DNA from: an uncultured Cetobacterium sp.
Lineage (GTDB): Bacteria > Fusobacteriota > Fusobacteriia > Fusobacteriales > Fusobacteriaceae
Assembly (NCBI RefSeq): GCF_947072685.1
Contig: NZ_CAMTIK010000021.1
Span: 1-39,504 of the forward strand
Length of the DNA: 39,504 bases
Direction: 5' to 3'
Below, one piece after another: positions 1-7,484 of this stretch; position 1 is the stretch's first letter, and each line of letters begins with the position of its first letter. The position numbers were made by a program, and so were the translations under genes. The notes below the pieces were generated by a model. The model saw only the letters and a list, made by a program, of their open reading frames with translations, was not told where the DNA came from and made no database searches.

Positions 1-54
1 AGCACACGACTTTTAATCGTGTTGTCACTGGTTCGAGCCCAGTATGACGCACCA
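1..54 (+). tRNA. tRNA-Lys (TTT), 5' part cut off by the window edge
   Basis: The visible part has a 5-bp anticodon stem (CACGA/TCGTG) around the loop CTTTTAA, giving anticodon TTT for lysine. It also has a complete T-arm (ACTGG/CCAGT), the 3' acceptor strand ATGACGC, discriminator A and an encoded CCA end. The D-arm and the 5' acceptor strand lie outside the window. It is the first of six closely packed tRNA genes. Confidence 0.93.
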
Positions 55-61
55 TCTAACC

Positions 62-136
62 GCCCCGTTCGTTCAACGGTTAGGACAATAGATTTTCACT
101 CTATAAACAGGGGTTCGATTCCCCTACGGGGTACCA
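62..136 (+). tRNA. tRNA-Glu (TTC)
   Basis: A full cloverleaf is visible. The acceptor stem is GCCCCGT/ACGGGGT, the anticodon stem ATAGA/TCTAT encloses loop TTTTCAC (anticodon TTC), and the T-arm is AGGGG/CCCCT. The discriminator is A and CCA is encoded. Second gene of the tRNA cluster. Confidence 0.96.
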
Positions 137-139
137 TTT

Positions 140-215
140 GGAAGCATAGCTCAGTTGGGAGAGCACCTGCCTTACAAGCAGGGGGTCACTGGTTCAAGTC
201 CAGTTGTTTCCACCA
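140..215 (+). tRNA. tRNA-Val (TAC)
   Basis: The acceptor stem is GGAAGCA/TGTTTCC (one G-T pair). The anticodon stem CCTGC/GCAGG encloses loop CTTACAA, giving anticodon TAC. The T-arm is intact and CCA is encoded. It lies 3 nt after tRNA-Glu. Confidence 0.96.
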
Positions 216-220
216 TATTT

Positions 221-297
221 GGGGGTGTAGCTCAGTTGGTTAGAGCGCATGCCTGTCACGCATGAGGTCGCGAGTTCGACCCTCGTCACTCCCGCCA
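221..297 (+). tRNA. tRNA-Asp (GTC)
   Basis: The acceptor stem is GGGGGTG/CACTCCC with one G-T pair. The anticodon stem CATGC/GCATG encloses loop CTGTCAC, giving anticodon GTC. The discriminator is G, as usual for tRNA-Asp, and CCA is encoded. Confidence 0.96.
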
Positions 298-327
298 TTT
301 AATTTTTAGATGGAACAAAAGAATAAA

Positions 328-403
<76 letters not shown>

Positions 404-406
404 CTT

Positions 407-489
407 GCGAGGGTGGCGGAATTGGCAGACGCACCAGACTTAGGATCTGGCGTTTCGACGTGAGGGTTCAAGTCCCTCCTCTCGCACCA
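407..489 (+). tRNA. tRNA-Leu (TAG)
   Basis: This is a class II tRNA with a long variable arm (about CGTTTCGACG). The anticodon stem CCAGA/TCTGG encloses loop CTTAGGA, giving anticodon TAG. The acceptor stem is GCGAGGG with its matching 3' strand, and CCA is encoded. It is the last gene of the cluster and is followed directly by a terminator. Confidence 0.96.
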
Positions 490-506
490 CTTTATAAACA
501 AACAGC

Positions 507-535
507 AGTAGACTTCTTAAGAAGTCTACTTTTTT
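507..535 (+). terminator. Intrinsic terminator of the tRNA cluster
   Basis: A nearly perfect palindrome, AGTAGACTTCTT followed by AAGAAGTCTACT, forms a strong hairpin and runs directly into a T-tract. It lies 18 nt after the tRNA-Leu CCA end and closes the tRNA operon. Confidence 0.9.
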
Positions 536-557
536 ATTTATAAGAGTTGTTAATTGC

Positions 558-586
558 TTGAAAACTAAATATCTCTATGGTACAAT
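558..586 (+). promoter_or_regulatory. Probable sigma-70-type promoter for the membrane protein/maf/mreB operon
   Basis: The -35 TTGAAA (558-563) and the -10 TACAAT (581-586) are separated by exactly 17 nt. A TG one base upstream of the -10 makes it an extended -10. It lies about 30 nt before the first start codon at 619 and after the tRNA terminator. Confidence 0.7.
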
Positions 587-618
587 AATATGAAAAAAGT
601 TAATAAAAAGGTGCCTAA

Positions 619-1371
619 ATGAATAAAATAAGATTGTTATTTAACGAAAAAAATATATCCATAATTTTATTACTTTATTTTATTTCAGGATATTTTTATC
701 CGAATTTTTTAAAAAATAATAATATTTATTTATATATAACAGAATACTTTGGAATATATGAAAATTTATTATGGATATTTTTTGCAGGGTATGTATTTTC
801 AATGTTTATGAAAAATCCAATAAAAAGAATAGTTTTAAAAATAAGATTATATTTTATGTTACTTTCTGGTATTTCTATAGGCTATCTATACTTGATAGAG
901 AGTTTGAAAAAATTAGAGGAGACATCTTTGGATAGAGTTCAAGAATTTATTATTCAAGTGGGGATTTTAAATATAAATCTTGGATACTTAGAAATATATA
1001 CGTTTCTAAAAATATACTCAAATGTAAGAAAAGATATTTTTGTAGGAATATTGGTATCTATAATATTTATCTCAACAATTATAATAACAGGTAAGGCAAT
1101 AAAAGGAGTACTGTTATTTATTGTTAACTTCTTTAAAAAAATTTATTTTGATTTAAAAGAGAAAAAACGAATAAAAGAGGAAAAGTTAAAAATAGAAAAA
1201 CAAGAAAAACTTGAAAAAGAAATTTATGAAGAGATCTGTAATATTCAAAAAATTTATCAAGAGAAAGAAAAAAATGAAAAGGATGATGATAATGATGATA
1301 CTAGCATCGAAATCTCCGAGGAGAAAAGAGATACTGAAGCAACTTGGCTTCCAAGTGAAAATCCAAGTTAA
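619..1371 (+). CDS. Multi-pass membrane protein of unknown function with a charged C-terminal tail
   Basis: I do not recognise a family. The 250-residue product has about four hydrophobic segments (roughly residues 13-32, 49-65, 75-93 and 140-175). A very Lys/Glu-rich, probably helical cytoplasmic tail follows (about 180-225), then an acidic end containing a DDDNDD run. The start at 619 follows AAGGTG at a short distance. The last 80 nt overlap the start of maf in another frame, so translation of the two may be coupled. The extreme C-terminus, which is read from maf codons, may be a by-product of that overlap rather than a functional sequence. It is the first gene of an apparent operon running through maf and mreB. 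Confidence 0.7.
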   Translation: MNKIRLLFNEKNISIILLLYFISGYFYPNFLKNNNIYLYITEYFGIYENLLWIFFAGYVFSMFMKNPIKRIVLKIRLYFMLLSGISIGYLYLIESLKKLEETSLDRVQEFIIQVGILNINLGYLEIYTFLKIYSNVRKDIFVGILVSIIFISTIIITGKAIKGVLLFIVNFFKKIYFDLKEKKRIKEEKLKIEKQEKLEKEIYEEICNIQKIYQEKEKNEKDDDNDDTSIEISEEKRDTEATWLPSENPS

Positions 1372-1873
1372 AGATGTAGAAGAAATTAGTTCAAAAGTTG
1401 AACTGATAGATAAAATAAAAGATATCTCCTATAAAAAAGTGATTGAAGTAGCAAAAGAGAATCAGAATTCATTTGTTGTTGGGGCAGACACTCTTGTGGA
1501 GATCGGAGGGGAAGTTCTGGGGAAACCTAAGAATGAGAATGAAGCTAGAGAGATGTTAGAAAAACTTTCAGGAAAAGAGCACAGAGTTATAACTGCGTAT
1601 ACACTAATAAATTTAGAAAAAAATATAAATATTAGTGAAGCTGTAGAAAGTAAAGTGTTTTTTAAATTGATAAGTAGAGAAGAAATTGATTGGTATATAG
1701 AGAGCAAAGAACCTATGGATAAAGCAGGAGCATATGGAATACAGGGTTTAGGAGCTATATTTGTAGATAAAATAGAAGGCGATTTCTTTTCAATTATGGG
1801 ATTTCCAATAAATGACTTTGTTAAAACTTTAAAAAAGTTAGGGATAAATATAAAAGATATACAAAAAATATAA
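1292..1873 (+). CDS. maf: Maf-type nucleoside triphosphate pyrophosphatase
   Basis: Maf proteins hydrolyse dTTP/UTP or modified nucleotides to the monophosphate plus pyrophosphate and act as house-cleaning enzymes. The signature is complete: the N-terminal LASKSPRRKEIL, then VVGADTLV with the catalytic Asp, GKP, and LSGKEHRVITAY. An open frame extends upstream to 1211, but those codons give a Lys/Met-rich stretch unlike the family, whose members begin just before LASKSPRR. I chose the ATG at 1292, preceded by AAAAGGA; the ATG at 1295 is an equal alternative. This gives 193 residues, normal for Maf. It overlaps the 3' end of the upstream membrane-protein gene by 80 nt and is followed 21 nt later by mreB, a common neighbour of maf in bacteria. 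Confidence 0.93.
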   Translation: MMILASKSPRRKEILKQLGFQVKIQVKDVEEISSKVELIDKIKDISYKKVIEVAKENQNSFVVGADTLVEIGGEVLGKPKNENEAREMLEKLSGKEHRVITAYTLINLEKNINISEAVESKVFFKLISREEIDWYIESKEPMDKAGAYGIQGLGAIFVDKIEGDFFSIMGFPINDFVKTLKKLGINIKDIQKI

Positions 1874-1894
1874 ATTGTTTTTAAGGAGAGTAAA

Positions 1895-2941
1895 ATGAAA
1901 AAAATACTTGGAAAATTTTTAGGGATATTTTCGGATGATTTAGGGATAGATTTAGGGACGTCAAATACTTTAATATGTGTAAAAAACAAAGGGATAATAA
2001 TGAATGCGCCATCAGTAGTAGCCATCCACACTAAAACAAAAGAGATTTTTGAAGTTGGAGAAAAAGCGAAGCAGATGATAGGGAGAACTCCACATACAGT
2101 TGAAGCGATAAGACCGTTAAAAAATGGTGTAATTGCTGATTATGAAATTACAGAAAAAATGTTGAGAGAGTTTTATAAAGTTGTTAATAAAGGGAAAACT
2201 TTATCTAGTCCTAGGGTAATAATATGTGTTCCAGCCGGAGTAACACAAGTTGAAAAAAGAGCTGTTATGGATGTTACAAGGGAAGCAGGAGCAAGAGAAG
2301 CTTATTTAATTGAAGAACCGATGGCAGCATCAATAGGGATAGGGTTAAATATCTTTGAACCCGAAGGAAATATGATAGTAGATATTGGTGGAGGAACAAC
2401 AGAAATAGGTGTAATATCACTGGGCGGAATAGTAAAAACGTCATCTTTAAAAATGGCAGGAGATAAGTTTGATTCTTTAATTATAGATTATATAAGACAA
2501 AAGCATAATCTATTTATTGGGGAAAAAACAGCAGAAGAGATTAAGATAGCTGTAGGAGCAGTTGTTGATTTAGAAGAGGATATATTTATTGAAATAAGCG
2601 GAAGAAATGCACTTAGTGGATTACCTAAAAATGTTAAAGTGTATTCATCAGAAATAGCTGAGGCCTTAGAAGAAGCTATTGTTTTAGTTATAGAAGAGAT
2701 AAAAAGTATTCTTGAAAAGACACCACCAGAATTATCTTCGGATATAAAAAGAAAAGGGATATATTTAGCTGGTGGAGGAGCTCTTCTTAGAGGAGTAGAT
2801 AAAAGAATAGCAGAAAGCTTAAGTCTTGAAGTAACTGTCGCAGAAGATCCGTTAAATGCAGTGGTAAATGGAATTCAGCAGCTGTTAAAAGAGTTTGACA
2901 GCTATAAAAGGGTTTTGATTTCTCCAGAAAGTGATTATTAA
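1895..2941 (+). CDS. mreB: Rod-shape determining actin homologue MreB
   Basis: MreB polymerises on the inner membrane and guides lateral cell-wall synthesis in rod-shaped cells. The 348-residue length is typical. The actin-fold ATP sites are all visible: phosphate-1 loop GIDLGTSNT (17-25), phosphate-2 DIGGGTTEIG (163-172) and the adenosine motif LAGGGALLRG (291-300). EPMAASIG lies at 141-148. The first dozen residues (MKKILGKFLGIF) look like the amphipathic membrane-binding helix seen in MreB of diderms. The start has a clear AAGGAGAG ribosome-binding site. No mreC or mreD follows; the next gene is an exported protein of unknown function. Confidence 0.96.
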   Translation: MKKILGKFLGIFSDDLGIDLGTSNTLICVKNKGIIMNAPSVVAIHTKTKEIFEVGEKAKQMIGRTPHTVEAIRPLKNGVIADYEITEKMLREFYKVVNKGKTLSSPRVIICVPAGVTQVEKRAVMDVTREAGAREAYLIEEPMAASIGIGLNIFEPEGNMIVDIGGGTTEIGVISLGGIVKTSSLKMAGDKFDSLIIDYIRQKHNLFIGEKTAEEIKIAVGAVVDLEEDIFIEISGRNALSGLPKNVKVYSSEIAEALEEAIVLVIEEIKSILEKTPPELSSDIKRKGIYLAGGGALLRGVDKRIAESLSLEVTVAEDPLNAVVNGIQQLLKEFDSYKRVLISPESDY

Positions 2942-2952
2942 AAAGGGGTTTT

Positions 2953-4467
2953 ATGAAAAACTTAATATTGGTATTTATATTTCTATGTTCAATATTAAAG
3001 GCGAACTATCTCATCACCAATGGTGAGATAGCTCTTTTTTATGATGGAAAAAATAATGTTTTAAGAAATATAAGAGGAAGAATATATCATAAAGATAAAA
3101 TTGCAAATCTTCAGATATTATTGATAAAAGATTTTAAGATATATCAGATAAGAGATTACTATACAGAAGTAGAATTTAAAGAGGGAAGAAATATTTTTAA
3201 AATGACTTACTCTGTAGAGGGACAAAATATATCTACCTATATTATTCTTTCAAATAAAGATAAAAATAATATGTATGTATATACTGATTTGAAAAATATT
3301 AAGTGGGATTCTGACTATAAAATTGTATATAAAATATCGCCGATGTTATTGACAGGTGGAATTTTAAATAATGGAAGCTATTTTGAGTATGATGATATAA
3401 ATATTTCAAAAGACCCTGGTACCCAAGTTTTTGTGGCAACGGAAAGAGATCTAGATAATTTTAAAGTGAAAGTTTTAGAAGGATCTTTAGTAAAAGAGCT
3501 AGATGAAAGAATATATGTGGTAAAAGATATCAATATAAATAGTAAAAAGGATGACTTTTTAACTATAAATTTTAATAAAGAGATTCCAAATAAAACAGGG
3601 CAATCTTTTAAAGAAATATATGATAGAGAGATTAAATTTTGGATTGATTTTCAAAAAAAATATTTCTATTTAAGAAAATCAATGATAAAACAGATTAAAA
3701 ATTTCTATATAATTAATTCAAACAGTTTTGCTCAAAGTAGGTTAAATGTGAACACGAGTAGGGCTAATTATCTAACTGAATTGAAAGTAACATATTTAAA
3801 TGCTATATTAAATAGAGATAAAAGTATTCTTTCTAAATTTTCATTTGAAAGAGAGAAGGGGATACAAAACATTTACTCATATTACTACTACCTAAAAACA
3901 TTAAACCTACTCAATATAGACATAATGAACAGCAGTGATTTACAAAAATTACTACCTAATATCCAAGAAAATATAAATAAGTCCTATCAAGAGATATTGT
4001 TTAAAGAAGGGGATTGGTTGTCAAATAGCTTTATTTTTTGTGAATTTTTGGATAAATTTAAAGTAATATTTCAATCTGATTTAGATTTAGAAAATATAGA
4101 TTTGATGAAAAAAGATGTGTTAAATAGATTAGAAAGAGAGATTTTAACATCTGAAGGGATAATAAAAAAAAGTTCGTATATAAAGTTTTTAAGTTTGCTT
4201 TCAAAAGAAAAACAAGATAAAAACTTAAATATTTTATTAAAGAGATTGAGTAACCCATATGGGGTTTTAATAAAAAATGGTGAGATACAGTATGTAGAAA
4301 ATTTAGAATTGGCTCTATTTTTATATGAAAAAGGCTTAACCACCGAGAGTGATAAGTTGTTCTATGGATTGAATTATTTTATGGAATATTTTGAAAAGCA
4401 AGATGAAATAGATACGGAAGAGGTATTTTTGTATATAAAAAATATTTATTACAGGGGATTATTATGA
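2953..4467 (+). CDS. Exported protein of unknown function, possibly with a glucoamylase (GH15)-like fold
   Basis: The product has 504 residues. Residues 1-17 form a signal peptide ending LKA, with likely cleavage before Asn18 and no lipobox. The mature N-terminus (NGEIALFYDGKNNVLRNIRG) and the beta-rich first 200 residues resemble the N-terminal sandwich of GH15 glucoamylase-like proteins. The second half is helix-rich, as an (alpha/alpha) barrel would be. I could not identify catalytic glutamates with confidence, so this is a fold guess only, and the enzyme may be inactive. The RBS AAGGGG lies 12 nt after mreB, and the stop codon overlaps the scpB start (ATGA). A terminator-like hairpin lies within codons 18-29. 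Confidence 0.6.
   Translation: MKNLILVFIFLCSILKANYLITNGEIALFYDGKNNVLRNIRGRIYHKDKIANLQILLIKDFKIYQIRDYYTEVEFKEGRNIFKMTYSVEGQNISTYIILSNKDKNNMYVYTDLKNIKWDSDYKIVYKISPMLLTGGILNNGSYFEYDDINISKDPGTQVFVATERDLDNFKVKVLEGSLVKELDERIYVVKDININSKKDDFLTINFNKEIPNKTGQSFKEIYDREIKFWIDFQKKYFYLRKSMIKQIKNFYIINSNSFAQSRLNVNTSRANYLTELKVTYLNAILNRDKSILSKFSFEREKGIQNIYSYYYYLKTLNLLNIDIMNSSDLQKLLPNIQENINKSYQEILFKEGDWLSNSFIFCEFLDKFKVIFQSDLDLENIDLMKKDVLNRLEREILTSEGIIKKSSYIKFLSLLSKEKQDKNLNILLKRLSNPYGVLIKNGEIQYVENLELALFLYEKGLTTESDKLFYGLNYFMEYFEKQDEIDTEEVFLYIKNIYYRGLL
3006..3040 (+). terminator. Terminator-like hairpin inside the start of the gene after mreB
   Basis: CTATCTCATCA (3006-3016) pairs with TGGTGAGATAG (3021-3031) around a CCAA loop. 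This is an 11-bp stem with one G-T pair. It is followed by CTC and six T (3035-3040), the layout of an intrinsic terminator. It lies 65 nt downstream of the mreB stop but within codons 18-29 of the next gene. Translating ribosomes would be expected to mask it, so it could act as a translation-dependent attenuator or set mreB stoichiometry. Termination efficiency is unknown. Confidence 0.55.
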
Positions 4468-5015
4468 ACAACATTAACGATGTAAGAATGAAGGAACAAA
4501 TAGAGTCTATTCTTCTATTAGGAGGAGACGAAGTTAAAATAAAAGATTTGAGTAAATTCTTTTCTTTACCAGTAGAAAAAATATTAGAAGTTTTAGAGGA
4601 GTTAAAAAGAGACAGATTTTTTACTGGAATAAATTTAGAGATAAATGAGGAGATAGTGTATTTAATTACAAATCCCAAATGTGGAGAGGTAATTAATATG
4701 TATTTTAAGCAGGAAGCAAAACCTAAAAAATTGTCCAATGCCGCCTTAGAAACACTTTCAATAATTGCGTATCGTCAACCAGTTACTAAAAGTGAGATAG
4801 AGGCTGTGAGAGGAGTTTCTACAGATAGAGTTATGCAAACTCTGGAAGAGAGAAAATTTGTTAGGATATGTGGAAAAAAAGCAAGTATAGGAAAACCTAA
4901 TCTGTACGAAATCACGGACAAGTTTTTAGGTTATTTGGGAGTATTATCTGTAGAAGAATTACCAAGATATGAAGAGATGAAGGAGAAATTAAATGGAACC
5001 GATGAGAATAAATAA
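4464..5015 (+). CDS. scpB: Segregation and condensation protein B
   Basis: ScpB is the winged-helix kleisin partner of ScpA in the SMC condensin complex and acts in chromosome compaction and segregation. At 183 residues it is the usual size. The core motif LSNAALETLSIIAYRQPVTK (about 92-111) is followed by IEAVRGVSTDRVMQTLEER, both highly characteristic. Two winged-helix domains are expected (about 8-80 and 90-165). The start overlaps the stop of the preceding exported-protein gene (ATGA), and the 3' end overlaps rluB by 23 nt, as is common for scpB-rluB. No scpA lies in the window. Confidence 0.95.
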   Translation: MNNINDVRMKEQIESILLLGGDEVKIKDLSKFFSLPVEKILEVLEELKRDRFFTGINLEINEEIVYLITNPKCGEVINMYFKQEAKPKKLSNAALETLSIIAYRQPVTKSEIEAVRGVSTDRVMQTLEERKFVRICGKKASIGKPNLYEITDKFLGYLGVLSVEELPRYEEMKEKLNGTDENK

Positions 5016-5706
5016 ATATTTAGCACAAAATGGTTATGCATCAAGAAGAGAGATAGATAAGCTTATTGAAAGAAGAGAAGTAAAAGTGAATGGAGAGGTA
5101 GTTTCTCCTGGGCAAAAAGTATCAGATAAAGATGTTATCTTAATAAAGGGAAAAACTTTTGAAAAACCTAAATTTGAAAAAAAATTATATTTTTTATTGA
5201 ATAAACCTAAAGGTGTTTTAAGTGCCTCAAAAGATGATAGAGGAAGAAAAACAGTAGTAGATTTTATTGATACAAAAGAAAGGTTATATCCTATTGGAAG
5301 ATTGGATTCAGAAACAGAAGGAGCAATAATCTTAACTAATGATGGGGATATTTTTAATAAAGTAATTCATCCAAAAGGTGAGGTTTACAAGGAATATTAT
5401 GCTGTTTTAAGAGGTGAAATAAAAGATAAAGAACTTTCTAGGGTAGCAAAAGGAGTTATTTTAGAGGATGGGTTAACGTTACCAGCTAAAACTAAGATTT
5501 TAAAAAGAGATCAAGGTAAAAGTGAAGTTACAATCTCTATAAGAGAGGGAAGAAATCGTCAGGTTAGAAGAATGTTTGATGCTGTGAGATGTCCTGTAAT
5601 TTACCTAAGAAGAGATGCTATAGGTAAAATAAAAATCGGAGACCTAGAGATAGGAAAATATAGAAGATTAACATCAGAAGAGGTAAAATATTTAAAATCA
5701 TTATAA
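4993..5706 (+). CDS. rluB: 23S rRNA pseudouridine synthase, RluB/RsuA family
   Basis: Members of this family isomerise specific uridines in rRNA (RluB acts on helix 89 of 23S rRNA). The N-terminal S4 RNA-binding domain (about 1-60) begins MRINKYLAQNGYASRRE. The catalytic segment GRLDSETEGAIILTNDGD contains the essential Asp, and the C-terminal REGRNRQVRRMF motif is present. The length of 237 residues fits the family. The start at 4993 has AGGAG 7 nt upstream, inside scpB; the ATG at 5002 is an alternative. RluB rather than RluE/F or RsuA is inferred mainly from the scpB neighbourhood. Confidence 0.9.
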   Translation: MEPMRINKYLAQNGYASRREIDKLIERREVKVNGEVVSPGQKVSDKDVILIKGKTFEKPKFEKKLYFLLNKPKGVLSASKDDRGRKTVVDFIDTKERLYPIGRLDSETEGAIILTNDGDIFNKVIHPKGEVYKEYYAVLRGEIKDKELSRVAKGVILEDGLTLPAKTKILKRDQGKSEVTISIREGRNRQVRRMFDAVRCPVIYLRRDAIGKIKIGDLEIGKYRRLTSEEVKYLKSL

Positions 5707-5727
5707 GATTTATAGAGGAGGAAAAAA

Positions 5728-6018
5728 ATGTCTTTAACAAGAGAGGGAGTTCTAGGTGTAGCTAAATTAGCAAGATTAGAATTCAATGAAGAGGAAATTC
5801 AAAGATTCCAAGCAGATCTTAACAACATTTTAGATTATATAGATGTTTTAGGTGAGATAAATACGGATAATGTGGAGCCATTGGTTCAAGTTAATGAGAG
5901 TGGAATGAAGTTAAGAGAAGATATTATTAAAAAATCTTTAACATCAGAAGAAGCTATGAAAAATGCACCAGCATCTCAAGATGGGGCGTTAATCGTACCA
6001 AAAGTAGTAGGAGAATAA
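5728..6018 (+). CDS. gatC: Asp/Glu-tRNA amidotransferase subunit C
   Basis: GatC is the small belt subunit that holds GatA and GatB together in the GatCAB amidotransferase. The 96 residues include the typical start SLTREGVLGVAKLARLEFNE, a DYIDVLGEINTDNVEPL middle, and the LREDIIKKSLTSEEAMKNAP tail that wraps the partner subunits. A strong GAGGAGG site precedes the ATG. It is the first gene of a compact gatC-gatA-gatB block. Confidence 0.95.
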   Translation: MSLTREGVLGVAKLARLEFNEEEIQRFQADLNNILDYIDVLGEINTDNVEPLVQVNESGMKLREDIIKKSLTSEEAMKNAPASQDGALIVPKVVGE

Positions 6019-6038
6019 TTTAGAGGGAGGACTTTTCT

Positions 6039-7484
6039 GTGAAAAAAATATATGAGCTAACAGCTTTTGAAATAAAAGAAAAAATAGCGAATAAAGAGTT
6101 GACATCTGAAGAGGTTATAACTGCAATATTTGATAGAATAGAGGAAACAGATGGAGAGATAGGAAGTTTTGTATCTCTTAGAAAAGAGAAAGCTTTAGCT
6201 GAGGCAAGAGCTATAGATGAAAAAGTAAACAATGGGGAACAGTTAGGAGCTTTAGCAGGAGTTCCAGTAGCGATAAAAGATAATATGGTTTCTGTTGGAG
6301 AACCATCTCAATCAGCATCTAAAATATTAGAGGGATATGAAGGAATATATGATGCAACAGTGGTTAAAAAGTTAAAAGATGCTGGTGCTATAATTATAGG
6401 GAAGACAAATATGGATGAGTTTGCAATGGGTTCAACAACAACAACTTCAGCATATGAAAAAACAACGAAAAACCCTTGGGATTTAGAAAGAGTTCCTGGT
6501 GGAAGTAGTGGAGGCGGAGCAGCCTCTTTATCAGCACAACAATGTTTTATTTCATTGGGATCAGATACTGGTGGAAGTATAAGACAACCCGCATCATTTT
6601 GTGGTGTTGTAGGTTTGAAACCAACTTATGGAAGAGTATCAAGATATGGTCTTATGGCTTTTGCTTCATCACTGGATCAAATAGGTCCGTTTACAAAGAC
6701 AGTAAAAGATTCAGCACTAGCTCTAAATGTGTTGGCGGGTAGCGATGATTATGATTCTACTGTAGAGGATATAGAAGTTCCAAATTATTTAGATTATTTA
6801 ACTGGAGATATTAAAGGAATGAAGATAGGTGTTCCGAAAGAATATTTCATAGAAGGACTTAATTTAGGAGTAAAAAAGGTTGTAGATGAAGCTTTGGAAG
6901 TATTTAAATCTTTAGGAGCAGAAATAGTTGAAATATCTTTACCTCATACAAAATATGCAGCTCCAACTTACTACGTACTAGCACCAGCAGAAGCGAGTTC
7001 AAATCTAGCTAGATTTGATGGAGTAAGGTATGGGCATAGAACTGAAAATCCAAAAAATATAGATGATCTTTATGTGAAATCTAGAAGTGAAGGGTTTGGG
7101 GATGAAGTTAAGAGAAGAATAATGGTAGGAACATATGTTTTAAGTGCAGGATTCTTTGATGCTTACTTTAAAAAAGCTCAAAAGGTTAGAAGACTTATAA
7201 AAAATGATTTTGATAGAGCTTTTGAACAAGTGGATATAATATTTACACCAGTAACACCAGGGCCAGCTTTTAGACTGGATGCTAAAAAAACACCAGTTGA
7301 ACTATATTTAGAGGATATCTTTACGATACCAGCGAACTTAGCGGGAATTCCAGGAATATCTATTCCAGCAGGAATGACAGATGGATTACCTGTAGGAATT
7401 CAATTGCTAGGAAGAGCTTTTGGAGAAAAAGATATATTAAGAGCAGGGGATGCTTTTGAAAAAGCGATAAAGGAGAGAGTGTAA
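6039..7484 (+). CDS. gatA: Asp/Glu-tRNA amidotransferase subunit A (amidase)
   Basis: GatA hydrolyses glutamine and channels ammonia to GatB for conversion of mischarged Glu-tRNA(Gln) and/or Asp-tRNA(Asn). The amidase-signature triad is visible: Lys80 in PVAIKDN, the cis-Ser in GGSSGGG (154-160), and nucleophile Ser180 in SDTGGSIRQPA. The length of 481 residues is normal. The start is GTG at 6039 with GAGGGAGG 8 nt upstream; no nearby ATG fits. Its stop overlaps the gatB start by one base (TAATG), which implies translational coupling. Confidence 0.97.
   Translation: MKKIYELTAFEIKEKIANKELTSEEVITAIFDRIEETDGEIGSFVSLRKEKALAEARAIDEKVNNGEQLGALAGVPVAIKDNMVSVGEPSQSASKILEGYEGIYDATVVKKLKDAGAIIIGKTNMDEFAMGSTTTTSAYEKTTKNPWDLERVPGGSSGGGAASLSAQQCFISLGSDTGGSIRQPASFCGVVGLKPTYGRVSRYGLMAFASSLDQIGPFTKTVKDSALALNVLAGSDDYDSTVEDIEVPNYLDYLTGDIKGMKIGVPKEYFIEGLNLGVKKVVDEALEVFKSLGAEIVEISLPHTKYAAPTYYVLAPAEASSNLARFDGVRYGHRTENPKNIDDLYVKSRSEGFGDEVKRRIMVGTYVLSAGFFDAYFKKAQKVRRLIKNDFDRAFEQVDIIFTPVTPGPAFRLDAKKTPVELYLEDIFTIPANLAGIPGISIPAGMTDGLPVGIQLLGRAFGEKDILRAGDAFEKAIKERV

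Noticed and set aside
19-243. 74-residue open frame across the first tRNA genes
   Set aside because: It runs through well-formed tRNA cloverleaves and has no ribosome-binding site; it is a chance frame.
1462-2031. 189-residue open frame on the minus strand
   Set aside because: It lies antisense to maf and the start of mreB, both with clear family motifs; its translation shows no recognisable domain.
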